44,067 bases of DNA from Deltaproteobacteria bacterium. Lineage in GTDB: Bacteria > Myxococcota_A > Polyangia > DRWM01 > JAAZOP01. A model generated the notes under the pieces. The model was given only the letters and a program-made list of their open reading frames with translations. It was not told where the DNA came from and made no database searches. Location of the stretch: NCBI GenBank assembly GCA_016218815.1, contig JACRCX010000111.1, positions 1 through 44,067 on the forward strand, given 5' to 3'. Shown piece after piece: positions 22,940 to 31,732 of the stretch (positions are counted from its first letter, which is position 1; every line of letters starts with the position of its first letter). The position numbers were made by a program, and so were the translations under genes.

Positions 22940-24460
22940 TCACACGAACTGCAGGACACCCAGCGTCGCGGCGGAACCGAGCACCGCGACGGTGCCAAGA
23001 AGGAACGCGAACGGATGGCGGTCGATGATCCGCGTCAAGGCCGTGCTCGTGCGTTTCGCAAACGTGATCGGGCACTGGATCGGGATGTCGCCCTCGGCCC
23101 GCCGATCGAGCCGATCGATCATGGCCTGCGCCGACGGGTATCGGCGATCGGGGTCCTTCTCCAGCCCCCGCTTCACGTACCAGCGCAGGTCCATCGGAAC
23201 CGTCGGCTGCCCGGGCGCGTCCGGTGCGCCGCGGACCGAGATCGGTCGCTCCTTGACCCCCGCCAGCACCTCGTCCAGCGTCCGGCACCCGTCCAGGTAG
23301 TGTCGCAGGAACAGGAACTCGTACAGCAGCGCGGCCAGCGAGTACACGTCGCTCCGCTCGTCGACCGGCTCGCCGCACGCCTGTTCCGGCGACATGTACA
23401 GCGGGGTGCCGATGAGGGCGCCGAGTTGCGTGCGGAGGGCGTGGGACGACTCGCTGCACGTGCCGGCGGGCTGCTCGCGCACCGCGTCATCGATGCTCGG
23501 ACCCTCCTCGCGGATCGGTTTGGCGATCCCCCAGTCCATCAGCAGCACCTCGCCGAACCGCCCCACCATCACGTTCGCCGGCTTGATGTCGCGGTGCACG
23601 ATGCCTCGTGCGTGCGCGAACGCCACCGCTTCGAGCAGTCCGCGGAAGATCTGCACCCGCCGCTCGAACGGGTACAACCGGTGCGTCTCCCGGTCGCCCC
23701 GCCGCAGCTTCTCGATCAGCGACTCGATCGTCTCGCCGTCCACCAGCTTCATCACGAAGTAGTAGTCGCCGCGCTCGTCGATGCCCACGTCGTGGATCGG
23801 GATGATGTTCGGATGCTCGAGCCGCCCGATGATGCGGATCTCCTCGACGAACCGCACCAGCGCCTCGGGGGACATGACCTCGCCGCGGATCTTCTTCAGG
23901 GCGACCTGGCGTCCGATGTCGTTGTCGGCCGCGGCGAGCACCTCGCCGGCGCCCCCCTCCCCCAGCGTCCGCAGCACCTCGAACCGGCGCCGGCGGTCCT
24001 GGATCAGCTCGGGGCGATCGCCCACGAGCTGGACCCGGGGCAGGATCGTGGTCCGGGCGCCGGCGACCGTTTCGCCGGGCGCCTTCGACGCGCCGGACGG
24101 CAGGCTCGACACGGCCGGGGACGGTCCGCCGGTTGCCAGGAGCGTGCGCTCCTCGCGCGGCGGGTCAATGACGGTCGCCGCATCCTCGGGCGCAGGCGAG
24201 GCCTTCGGCGCGGGCCGGGACACCGGCGTGGTCGCCGCGAGCGTGACGCCCGTCTCGATCCCCGGCGGTACGGTGGCCGGGGCCGCACCCGCCGCGGGCT
24301 TCGGCGACGGTGCCGGCGACGGCGCGGGGACGGGGGCAGCAACGGCAGCCTTGGATCTCGGGGTCGTCACGGCCGAGTCGACCGGCATGTGCGGCGCGGC
24401 CGGCCGCGCGGGCGGGGCGGCGACGGGGCGAGCGGGGAACGGGGACTTGGCGGCGTTCAT
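22940..24460 (-). CDS. Eukaryote-like Ser/Thr protein kinase with C-terminal membrane anchor
   Basis: A 506-aa Hanks-type kinase. The first 155 residues are Pro/Ala-rich and disordered. The kinase domain starts near residue 160: glycine loop LGEGGAGEV, catalytic Lys in QVALKKIRGE, catalytic loop HRDIKPANVMVG, metal motif DWG (MDWGIAKP) in place of DFG, and YMSPEQACGEP for the APE motif. Substrate-binding SDVYSLAALLYEF follows. A single hydrophobic helix (FAFLLGTVAVLGSAATLGV) ends the protein, with almost nothing beyond it, so no outside sensor is present. ATG at 24460 has AAGGAGT upstream. It convergently faces the MopE-like gene, and nearby genes do not show the target. Confidence 0.93.
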   Translation of the reverse strand: MNAAKSPFPARPVAAPPARPAAPHMPVDSAVTTPRSKAAVAAPVPAPSPAPSPKPAAGAAPATVPPGIETGVTLAATTPVSRPAPKASPAPEDAATVIDPPREERTLLATGGPSPAVSSLPSGASKAPGETVAGARTTILPRVQLVGDRPELIQDRRRRFEVLRTLGEGGAGEVLAAADNDIGRQVALKKIRGEVMSPEALVRFVEEIRIIGRLEHPNIIPIHDVGIDERGDYYFVMKLVDGETIESLIEKLRRGDRETHRLYPFERRVQIFRGLLEAVAFAHARGIVHRDIKPANVMVGRFGEVLLMDWGIAKPIREEGPSIDDAVREQPAGTCSESSHALRTQLGALIGTPLYMSPEQACGEPVDERSDVYSLAALLYEFLFLRHYLDGCRTLDEVLAGVKERPISVRGAPDAPGQPTVPMDLRWYVKRGLEKDPDRRYPSAQAMIDRLDRRAEGDIPIQCPITFAKRTSTALTRIIDRHPFAFLLGTVAVLGSAATLGVLQFV

Positions 24461-24720
24461 CGCGACTCCTTCCGCGGCGACCCGCGGCGAACACAGCCTA
24501 CCGCGCGGCGCGACGCTGACAAGCCCCCGCGGCGGTTGCCCGAGCGGAACTGCACCTTCTCTCATGCCGGGTTGGTCGTGCGGCCGGGCGGGGCGTTACA
24601 GCACGCCGGGCGCGCGGGCCGGGGCCGGACGACGCACCGGCTTTCCCGTTGAAAGATGTGGACATCGGGGGCTGCGGTGAGCATCTTCGTTCCCGGGGTG
24701 GGCCCCCGCGGGAGGACGAA

Positions 24721-25794
24721 ATGGGCGGAGCGATGGCAGGGTCAGGCACAGGCTCGTTGCCGGCGGACGGGGAGGCGTTCCTGGACGCGCTGCGGAACCT
24801 GGCGCGCGGCTTCATGGAAAGCCGCGCCTTTCTCACCGCGTTCGAGCTGGACGTCTTCACCGGCGTGGGCCGTGGCGGCACCGCGCCCGAGATCGCGCAA
24901 CGCATCGGCACGGACCCGAGGGGCACGGCCGCCCTCCTGCACCACCTCGTGGCGGTCGGCCTGCTCTCCAAGGAGGGCGGCACGTTCCACAGCAGTCCGG
25001 CCGCGCGCAAGTACCTGGATCGCGGCTCGCCCGAGTGCGTCCGGGACGGCTTCCTCCACAGCGTCCACCTCTGGAACCGCTGGTCCGGGCTGAGCGAATC
25101 GGTCCGCAGCGGCCTGCCCGCTCCGCGCGACGGGAAGTGCGCCCCCGACGAGGCGACCGAGACGTTCATCGCCGCGATGCACCAGAACGCCTCGGCCCGC
25201 GCCCCGCAGCTCGTACGGGCCGTCGGGACGGGCGGCGTGCGCCGGATGCTCGACGTCGGCGGCGGCTCCGGCGCCTACTCCATCGCCTTTGCCAGGGACA
25301 GCCCGGTGCTGCGCGCCGAGGTCCTGGACCGCGAGGACGTGGTGTCGATCGCGGAGCGCCATGCCTCCGGGGCCGGGGTCGCCGATCGCGTGACCGCGCG
25401 GGTGGGCGACATGTGCTCCGACACCTTCGGGTTCGGCTACGACCTCATCCTGCTCTCCGCCGTCTGCCACATGTTCGGTCCCGACGACAACGCGGACATC
25501 GTCCGCCGCGCGGCCACCGCCCTGGCTCCCGGCGGGCGGCTCGTCGTGCACGACTTCGTCCTGGACCCCGACCTGGCAGGCCCGCGCCCGGCAACGCTCT
25601 TCGCGCTCAATATGCTGGTTAACACCGCGCGCGGCGGGAACTACTCTGCCGACCAGTACGCTTCGTGGATGGCCGCCGCCGGCCTCGTCGACGTGCGTCA
25701 CGATCCGCTCCCGGGACCGACCTCGATCGTGGTCGGCCGCCGGCTGCAGCACGGCGAAACGCGGCGTACGAGCCCCCCGCCGAGCGGCTCGTAG
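24721..25794 (+). CDS. SAM-dependent O-methyltransferase with dimerisation domain
   Basis: A 357-aa methyltransferase of the plant/acetylserotonin O-methyltransferase type. The N-terminal winged-helix dimerisation region (FELDVFTGVGRGG, RGTAALLHHLVAVGLL) precedes the Rossmann domain, whose SAM motif is MLDVGGGSGAYSIAFA near residue 178. VLDREDVVSIAE, LLSAVCHMFGPDDNADI and APGGRLVVHDFVLD follow. ATG at 24721 has GGGAGGACG upstream. The last residues SGS and the stop are formed from a short tandem repeat (25786-25815), so the original C-terminus may have been shorter. No pathway genes are adjacent; the substrate is unknown. Confidence 0.88.
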   Translation: MGGAMAGSGTGSLPADGEAFLDALRNLARGFMESRAFLTAFELDVFTGVGRGGTAPEIAQRIGTDPRGTAALLHHLVAVGLLSKEGGTFHSSPAARKYLDRGSPECVRDGFLHSVHLWNRWSGLSESVRSGLPAPRDGKCAPDEATETFIAAMHQNASARAPQLVRAVGTGGVRRMLDVGGGSGAYSIAFARDSPVLRAEVLDREDVVSIAERHASGAGVADRVTARVGDMCSDTFGFGYDLILLSAVCHMFGPDDNADIVRRAATALAPGGRLVVHDFVLDPDLAGPRPATLFALNMLVNTARGGNYSADQYASWMAAAGLVDVRHDPLPGPTSIVVGRRLQHGETRRTSPPPSGS

Positions 25795-25815
25795 CTCGTG
25801 GCTTGTCGCTGGTGG
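25786..25815 (+). repeat. GCTCGTG-type phrase repeat over the methyltransferase stop
   Basis: Four 7-bp units, GCTCGTA, GCTCGTG, GCTTGTC and GCTGGTG, run across the stop codon of the methyltransferase into the gap. They differ from other repeat classes in the window but have the same short-period style. Confidence 0.65.
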
Positions 25816-25840
25816 TGCGAACCGGCCCCCAGTCCCCGCT

Positions 25841-27058
25841 CTACGAGCAGGAGCCCAGGATCCCGCCTTCGCAGTCGCCGACCCGGATCGTCGCGCTGCC
25901 CGGCCCCAGGCCGCACCATTCGGGCGACGCCACCGGAAGTCCCGTCACCTGGTAGGGCGACTCGCCGTCCCGCAGCCAGTAGGGGTGGTCGAGCACGAAG
26001 CGCCAGAGGAAGGAGTACGTCGATTCGCCGGGCGGCGGAGCGAACGGCGGCTCGGCGTGCGAGCAGTTGTGGACGCACTCGACGAAGAAATGCCCGTCCG
26101 CGACGAGCGCGTCCTCCAGATGCCGGGACGTGGTCTGGAACTCCAGTCCGCAGAAGTCGGTCGGGCCGCCCCACAGGATCAGCGCCGGCAGGTGATGTTC
26201 CGCCGGAACCCAGCCGCGCACCGGGTTCAGCCAGTCGCCGTCCGCGCCGACGCCGCCCGAGAGCGAGAGGAAGCTGGCGAGGATGCGCGAGCGCCGCGGC
26301 GCGAGCTGCGAGGTCCACAAGGCGCCGGCGCTCACGCCCACGCTGCTGATGCAGCTCCGGTTGACCGCGAACTGCTCCGCCACGCACGCCAGCATGTCGT
26401 CGAAGAACCGCACCTCCTCGTTGACCCGTCCCTCCACGTCCCAGAAGCCGTACGGCCACTTGAGCGGCAGATCGCCTTTCGCCTCCGGAGCCACCGCCAG
26501 GAAACGCTGCGCGTCCGCCGCCGCCTGCACCTCTCCCTGCTCCATGAAGTCCGCGGCCTCGCCTCCCAGCCAGTGCCACAGGAAGACGACCGGGAACGAC
26601 TCGCCCGGCGCCGGCGACGACGGAATCACGAGCAGGAACTCGCGCGCGGCGCCCGTGCTGGTGATGGTGTTGCGGCCGGACACGAGCGTCGGGCAGTCCA
26701 GCGAGTAGGTCGGCAACGGGTCGGGCAGGTCGGCCCCGGGGGGCGGTTCGTCGGCGCAGGTCACGACCCGCGGCGCGACGTCCTCGACGTCGGCCTCGGC
26801 CGCATCCTCGTCGGGTGCGTCGGCCTCCTCCGCCGCGTCGTCGACGGCCTCGGCGACGTCCCGCGACTCGCCCGCGTCGTCGACCGCCTCGTGCCGGTCG
26901 GCCGCATCCCCGTCGGACGTCTCCGCCGCGACGTCGACCTCGAGCTCGTCCGCCGCGACCTCGGCGTCCGCCGCGGTCGAGTCGCCGCAGGCGGCGAGCC
27001 CCGCGCCGCAGATGAGCGAAAGCGGCAGGATCGACCATCGAACCAGGGAAGTCCTCAT
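25841..27058 (-). CDS. Lipoprotein alpha/beta-hydrolase, esterase/depolymerase-like
   Basis: A 405-aa secreted protein. Lipobox AGLAACGD ends the signal peptide, then a long Asp/Ala/Glu acidic linker (about residues 25-90). The catalytic domain has the nucleophile elbow VGVSAGALW (G-x-S-x-G), preceded by VVFLWHWLGGEAADF, the oxyanion/HG-type strand, and followed by LPALILWGGPTDFCG (Asp) and CVHNCSHAEPP (candidate His). This matches the PHB-depolymerase/feruloyl-esterase-like hydrolases. ATG at 27058 has GGGAGGGG upstream. The C-terminus is Cys-closed (CEGGILGSCS). It may hydrolyse an extracellular ester; the substrate is not predicted. Confidence 0.85.
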   Translation of the reverse strand: MRTSLVRWSILPLSLICGAGLAACGDSTAADAEVAADELEVDVAAETSDGDAADRHEAVDDAGESRDVAEAVDDAAEEADAPDEDAAEADVEDVAPRVVTCADEPPPGADLPDPLPTYSLDCPTLVSGRNTITSTGAAREFLLVIPSSPAPGESFPVVFLWHWLGGEAADFMEQGEVQAAADAQRFLAVAPEAKGDLPLKWPYGFWDVEGRVNEEVRFFDDMLACVAEQFAVNRSCISSVGVSAGALWTSQLAPRRSRILASFLSLSGGVGADGDWLNPVRGWVPAEHHLPALILWGGPTDFCGLEFQTTSRHLEDALVADGHFFVECVHNCSHAEPPFAPPPGESTYSFLWRFVLDHPYWLRDGESPYQVTGLPVASPEWCGLGPGSATIRVGDCEGGILGSCS

Positions 27059-27121
27059 GGTGCCCCTCCCTTCTCTCCGGCAAATGGTACGCCATCCCGG
27101 CGGGCGCGCCAACCGCGGCGT

Positions 27122-28204
27122 TCACCCGCCGTACTTGTGATAGGCGGCGCAGGCGCCTTCGGAGGAGACCATGCACGGTCCGACCGGCGCGGCGGGCGTG
27201 CAGGCGCCGCGGAAGAGCGGACACTCGGGCGGAACGATCACGCCGCGCATCACCAGGCCGCAGGAGCAGCCCTCGGGAAGGTCGTCCGGCTCGGGCGCGG
27301 GCAGGCCGAACTTCCGGCGGGCGTCGAGCGCGGCCCATCCTTCGCGCACGTTCAGGCCGGTGCGCGGGATGACGCCGATCCCGCGCCAGGCCGCGTCGCC
27401 GACCTCGAAGATCTCTTCCAGGAGCGCGAGCGCGGCCGGATTGCCGTCCTCGTGCACGGCGCGGGGGTAGCCGTTCACCACCTCGTGCCGCCCATCGCGT
27501 ACCTGCTCGACGATTCCGGCGACCCCTTCCAGGATGTCGACCGGATCGAAGCCGGCGATAACGCACGGCACCTTCGCCGCCTCCGCGACCGGGGCGTAGG
27601 CCCGCACCCCGATGATCGCCGAGACGTGGCCGGGGCAGAGGAACCCTTCGATTCGCACGTCCGGCGCCGCGCACAGTGCCGTCATCGCAGGCGGGACGAG
27701 CTTGAACGACGGCAGGACGGAGAAGTTGGCGACGCCGCCCTCGCGCGCCGACTTCATCGCCGCCGCGATCGTCGGGCTCGTCGTCTCGAAGCCTACCCCG
27801 ATGAACACGACCTCCGTCGCCGGTTCGTTGCGTGCCAGCTCGACCGCGTCGAGCGCGGAGTAGACGATGCGGACGTGCGCACCGGCGGCACGGGCGGCAT
27901 CGAGCGTCTCGCGGCGGGCGCCGGGGACGCGCAGCATGTCGCCGAACGTCGTGACGACGGTTCCGGGGCGTCGCGCGAGGTCGATTGCCTGGTCGATGTC
28001 GGAGCCGGGGGTGACACAGACCGGGCAGCCGGGGCCGGAGAGCAGGCGGAGGTCGGGGGGAAAGAGGGAGCGCAGCCCGTGCCGGCCGATGGCCATCGTG
28101 TGCGTGCCGCAGACTTCCATGATCCGCAGCGGCCGCGCGACGGCCTCGCGGATGCGCCGCACCGCGGCCTCGACCCGCACGCGCGCCGGTCCCGCGCCGG
28201 TCAC
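27122..28204 (-). CDS. hypD: Hydrogenase maturation protein HypD
   Basis: HypD is the [4Fe-4S] scaffold that, with HypC, carries the Fe(CN)2CO unit of [NiFe] hydrogenase. The 360-aa protein has EVCGTHTMAIGRHGLRSLFP, SGPGCPVCVTP, GVGFETTSPT and the C-terminal cluster sequence EGCSCGLVMRGVIVPPECPL, followed by two further cysteines (GACTPAAPVGPC). Start is GTG at 28204, overlapping the hypC stop (GTGA), as usual for hypCD. Its presence implies an active [NiFe] hydrogenase in the genome. None is in the window, but the Hdr operon at the left edge may continue into one. Confidence 0.97.
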   Translation of the reverse strand: MTGAGPARVRVEAAVRRIREAVARPLRIMEVCGTHTMAIGRHGLRSLFPPDLRLLSGPGCPVCVTPGSDIDQAIDLARRPGTVVTTFGDMLRVPGARRETLDAARAAGAHVRIVYSALDAVELARNEPATEVVFIGVGFETTSPTIAAAMKSAREGGVANFSVLPSFKLVPPAMTALCAAPDVRIEGFLCPGHVSAIIGVRAYAPVAEAAKVPCVIAGFDPVDILEGVAGIVEQVRDGRHEVVNGYPRAVHEDGNPAALALLEEIFEVGDAAWRGIGVIPRTGLNVREGWAALDARRKFGLPAPEPDDLPEGCSCGLVMRGVIVPPECPLFRGACTPAAPVGPCMVSSEGACAAYHKYGG

Positions 28205-28440
28205 GGCGCCCCCGCCGCCCCGGGCTCGTCCGCCAGCAGTTCCTCGAACAGCCGCAGGCTCTCCAGCGCCTCTTCCTCGTCCAGCGTCTGGATCGCGTAC
28301 CCGGCGTGTACGAGCACCCAGTCGCCGACGCGCGCGCCCGGCACGAGCATCAACCCGACGCGCCGCTCGGCCCCCCCGAACTCGGCGAACCCGACGTCCC
28401 CCTCGATCCGCGCGATCCGGCCCGGAATGGCCAAGCACAT
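28201..28440 (-). CDS. hypC: Hydrogenase maturation chaperone HypC
   Basis: A 79-aa HypC/HybG protein starting MCLAIPGRI; the N-terminal Met-Cys is essential for carrying iron to HypD and the large subunit. VGDWVLVHAGYAIQ and the acidic C-terminus fit the family. It precedes hypD in a coupled pair. The 5' region up to 28552 contains the GTCGACT repeat and probably the promoter. Confidence 0.97.
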   Translation of the reverse strand: MCLAIPGRIARIEGDVGFAEFGGAERRVGLMLVPGARVGDWVLVHAGYAIQTLDEEEALESLRLFEELLADEPGAAGAP

Positions 28441-28504
28441 GGCGACGGTCCTCCGCCCCCTCCCCCGGCGGAATGGAGGGTAGTACAGATTCGGCCGGCA
28501 GGGG

Positions 28505-28548
28505 AGTCGCGAGTCGTAAGTCGACTCATGACTGTCGACTGTCGACTC
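28505..28548 (+). repeat. GTCGACT-type 7-bp phrase repeat
   Basis: About six 7-bp units (AGTCGCG, AGTCGTA, AGTCGAC, TCATGAC, TGTCGAC, TGTCGAC) stand between hypC and the beta-barrel gene, starting a few bases after the stop of the latter on the minus strand. Confidence 0.75.
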
Positions 28549-28552
28549 CTAT

Positions 28553-29278
28553 CTAGAATCGGTATCCCGCGTAGCCGCCGAAGGTGAGGAAGAAGGAGTC
28601 CTCGAGCGGGTAGGCGTCCTGGGCCACGAGCATCACGTGCCCGGTGATGTCCAGGCCGGCCTCGAGCGCCCCGAACGGCAGCGGGTACTCGAAGATGAGG
28701 CCGGCCACCGCCGCCGCGGTGAAGCCGAAGGTCGAGTCGCCGGAATCCGGGTCGAGGGAAGCCAGCTCGAGGCCCGCGCCCGCCGTGGGGTGCAGGTGCC
28801 CGTGCCGGTTCCAGCGCCACGCGAAGCCCAGGCTCGTCTGGATCAGCTCGCCCGTGCCGCAACGGTCGCCCTCGGCGACGCAGGCGCCGTTGGCGTCCAG
28901 TTCGCCCCATTCCAGCCCGGTCGCCACGGAGACGTCCAGGTTGACGGATACGGGGTCGAGGATCAGGGCGAGGTGCGCGCGCGGCGCCTGGAGCAGCGAC
29001 TCGCGCAGCGACGGCATGTAGAACCCGCCGTAGCCGGCCCCGACCTCGACCAGCCCCAGGTCGTCGAACGGATCGGGCTCGAGCGGCGCGACGTCATCGA
29101 CCCGCACGTCCACATGGTAGTCGTACGTCACCACGGGATCCACCGTCTGGTACACGTGATAGACCGGGGTGGACACGTACGTGACGGTGCTCCAGTCGTC
29201 GCTCGGGTAGATCTCCACCGCTCTCGCGCTCGCTCCCGCCAGCACGATCGCGGCGGCCGCCAGGAATGCCTTGCCCAT
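28553..29278 (-). CDS. Small outer-membrane beta-barrel protein
   Basis: A 241-aa exported protein. The signal peptide FLAAAAIVLAGASARA is followed by a Tyr/Val-rich segment (VYHVYQTVDPVVTYDY) and alternating amphipathic strands (HLALILDPVSVNLDVSVATG, GFTAAAVAGLIFEY, LDITGHVMLVA), ending in GGYAGYRF. The last residue is phenylalanine, the C-terminal signature of Bam-inserted barrels. GGAGGGAG precedes ATG 29278. It lies 20 bases after the VIT/VWA gene, so is probably in the same transcript and may work with it at the cell surface. No precise family is recognised. Confidence 0.72.
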   Translation of the reverse strand: MGKAFLAAAAIVLAGASARAVEIYPSDDWSTVTYVSTPVYHVYQTVDPVVTYDYHVDVRVDDVAPLEPDPFDDLGLVEVGAGYGGFYMPSLRESLLQAPRAHLALILDPVSVNLDVSVATGLEWGELDANGACVAEGDRCGTGELIQTSLGFAWRWNRHGHLHPTAGAGLELASLDPDSGDSTFGFTAAAVAGLIFEYPLPFGALEAGLDITGHVMLVAQDAYPLEDSFFLTFGGYAGYRF

Positions 29279-29298
29279 CGTCTCCCTCCTCCTCTCGC

Positions 29299-31644
29299 TC
29301 ATTCCTCGAAGATGTCTTCCAGCTCGCCGGCCGAGACGCTGCTCCGCCCCGACGCGGACAGGATCACGATCGCCTTGCCTTCGCCCGCCCGCAGCGTCAC
29401 GTCCTCGCCCAGGCTCAGGACCTCGCCCAGCTCGGGATGCGCGGCAAGGAGGTCGAAGTAGGCGCCGGAGAGGTACTGGATCTCGAGCGTCTCCGACGCG
29501 CCGGAAGCGCCGTCCTCGACCCACGCGCCGCCGCTCTGCACGAACAGCCGGCCGGCGACATAGCGGGTCACGCCGCTCGTCTCCTGCCGATCCGCCTCGC
29601 GCATGTCGCGCAGCTCCTCGGACATCCGCCGCCCGGCCTCGCCCTCGGCCGCCTCAGTCCCCGTCTGGCCGGCAGTGCCAGGCAGCGTCGAGAGGGCGCG
29701 GTAGCGCTCGTAGTCGGCGCGCGTCCCGCCCATCGGCGTGGACGGCGGCGCGGCAGACGGCGCGGCGACGCTCGCCGAGTCGGCCCAGCCGCCGCCGTAG
29801 CCGCCCCAGTCGCCGTCGTCGGCCCCCATCGCCTCCGGTTCGGCCGGCCCCTCGAACATCCACTGCTGCGTCTCGTCCACGGCCCACGGCTGCTGGCCGC
29901 GCCGGGCGGTCGTCACGGGGACGTCCTCGGTGACGAGGAACGAGGTGTACGGCGTGACGATCCCGTAGCGCCGGCCCAGCGTCACGACCTCGTCGACCAG
30001 CTCGGACTCCTCGCCGTTGAGGCGGATGTTGTCCAGGAGGTAGCCGACCTTGCGCGTGGCCCACATGTGGGCGAGGAAGTCGTTGTCGCTTTCGCGCTCC
30101 GGGAAGCCGACGTCGTAGCTGAACGTCTTGGTCTGCGCGCCGACCTTCCCGCCGAGGACCACCTCGGCGTCGCCGTCGTCGCGGTACCGGCCCAGGAGCA
30201 GGAGCTGGCCGCCGTGGAACAGGTCGGGCATTTCCCGCGGGAAGACGTCGTAGATCTCCGCGTCGCCGTCGACCTTGACCACCAGGTCGGCCATCACGGG
30301 GAAGGCGATCTTGCCGTAGAACCCCGAGAGCTTCTGCTCCAGCTCCTCGCCGCCCTGCGCGTACTCGCTGGCGCCGCGGTTCTCCTGGGAGATGCTGTCC
30401 AGGAAGTTCGCGTTGACGTCCTCGCCCAGTCCGAAGACGAAGATCCGAGCCCGGTGCTCGTTGGAGCGCTTCACGTCGTCCACGATGCGGTCCGTGTCCG
30501 TCTGGCCGACGGTCGGCATGCCGTCCGTGAGGAAGACGATGATGTGCGGCACTTCCTCCTCGTCGGGCTGCTCGAGCGCGGCGGCCAGGGCGTCGGAGAT
30601 GGCGGTGCCGCCGAGCGCGCGCATGCGGTCCACGAACTCCTTCGCCTCGTCGACGTTGGACTCGGAGGCGCTCACCGGCGCCTCGGAGAACAGGTCCACG
30701 TCGCTGGAGAAGCGGATGATGTTGAACAGGTCGTCGCTGCGCAGGTGCTCGAGGCAGAAGTTGAGGGCGTCCTTGGCCTTGTCCATCTTGTCGCCGGACA
30801 TCGAGCCTGAGGTATCGATGACGAAGGTCACGTGCTTGCCCATGATCTCGTCGTCTTCCAGGTCGTTGCGCGGCGTGACCATCATCATGAAGAACCCGTC
30901 CTCGCCCGCGGGACGGTGCGTCAAGAGCGAGAGGCCGACGTCGTCGGAGGACACGGTGAAGAAGAGCTGGAAGTCCTTCCCCAGGTCCGCGTGCTCGCGC
31001 TCGAAGCCGGCGGTCGCATGGTTGTCGTCCCGGCGGTTGATGTCGATTTCGTGCGTCGGCGAGTAGATGGTCTGGATGGGGATCGCCGAGTCGATGCGCG
31101 CCGTGAGGGTGAAGTCGCGCATCGTCTGTGCCGACTCGCCGGATGTCTTCATCGGGTAGACGTAGCGGTAGACGCCGCTTTCGAAGGAGAGCACCGAGGT
31201 GAACTCGATCTCCACCCGCTGCTCGCCCCGGGCCGGGATCGGGAACACCCGCGCCTTGAACAGGTTGCCGCCCATGTACTCGATGAGCCCGGGGTCGCGC
31301 AGTCGCGCCACGATGTCCTGGTAGATCCGGGCGGCCGCCTCATGCTCCAGGACCTCCCCCTCGGTCCGCTCGCCGTTGATCCAGAGCGCGAACTGGGACA
31401 CCGACGAACCCGCGGGAAGCGGGAAAATGTAGGTGGCTTCCAGGACTTGGTCGGTATTGTTCTGGAAGACCTGGTCGACCTTCGTCACCGCCGCCCGATC
31501 GGTGATCTGCACCTCCACGCGGTGGGACTCGATGGCCATCGGCCCGTACGACCTGTCGGTCGGGATGAGGATCCCGATCGCCGAGGCGGCGCCGGGCAGA
31601 AGTGCGAGGGCCAGGGCCAGAACTCCAAGGATTGTACGCCGCAT
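29299..31644 (-). CDS. Secreted VIT/VWA-domain protein
   Basis: A 781-aa protein with a signal peptide (VLALALALLPGAASA). The N-terminal VIT domain (residues 35-170) includes DQVFQNNTDQVLEATYIFPL and ERTEGEVLEHEAA. The vWA domain follows with the complete MIDAS start DTSGSMSGDKMDKAKDAL near residue 280 and later LGGTAISDALAAAL and VFLTDGMPT. This is the layout of inter-alpha-trypsin-inhibitor heavy-chain-like proteins. A Gly/Ser/Ala/Trp-rich linker (DDGDWGGYGGGWADS) and a C-terminal domain complete it. ATG at 31644 is preceded by GGAGGGAGG. It likely binds a divalent ion and proteins in the envelope; a specific partner could be the downstream beta-barrel. Confidence 0.9.
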   Translation of the reverse strand: MRRTILGVLALALALLPGAASAIGILIPTDRSYGPMAIESHRVEVQITDRAAVTKVDQVFQNNTDQVLEATYIFPLPAGSSVSQFALWINGERTEGEVLEHEAAARIYQDIVARLRDPGLIEYMGGNLFKARVFPIPARGEQRVEIEFTSVLSFESGVYRYVYPMKTSGESAQTMRDFTLTARIDSAIPIQTIYSPTHEIDINRRDDNHATAGFEREHADLGKDFQLFFTVSSDDVGLSLLTHRPAGEDGFFMMMVTPRNDLEDDEIMGKHVTFVIDTSGSMSGDKMDKAKDALNFCLEHLRSDDLFNIIRFSSDVDLFSEAPVSASESNVDEAKEFVDRMRALGGTAISDALAAALEQPDEEEVPHIIVFLTDGMPTVGQTDTDRIVDDVKRSNEHRARIFVFGLGEDVNANFLDSISQENRGASEYAQGGEELEQKLSGFYGKIAFPVMADLVVKVDGDAEIYDVFPREMPDLFHGGQLLLLGRYRDDGDAEVVLGGKVGAQTKTFSYDVGFPERESDNDFLAHMWATRKVGYLLDNIRLNGEESELVDEVVTLGRRYGIVTPYTSFLVTEDVPVTTARRGQQPWAVDETQQWMFEGPAEPEAMGADDGDWGGYGGGWADSASVAAPSAAPPSTPMGGTRADYERYRALSTLPGTAGQTGTEAAEGEAGRRMSEELRDMREADRQETSGVTRYVAGRLFVQSGGAWVEDGASGASETLEIQYLSGAYFDLLAAHPELGEVLSLGEDVTLRAGEGKAIVILSASGRSSVSAGELEDIFEE

Positions 31645-31732
31645 GTTTGTCCTCCCTCCACGAGGGATTGCATCGACGGCGACATCCTACGGATGTTCCG
31701 CGGGGGTCGATCTACGAGGGCGGCTGGTGGGG

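Noticed and set aside
28505..28548. CRISPR array
   Set aside because: Units are 7-10 bp, contiguous and without spacers; no cas gene is visible anywhere in the window.
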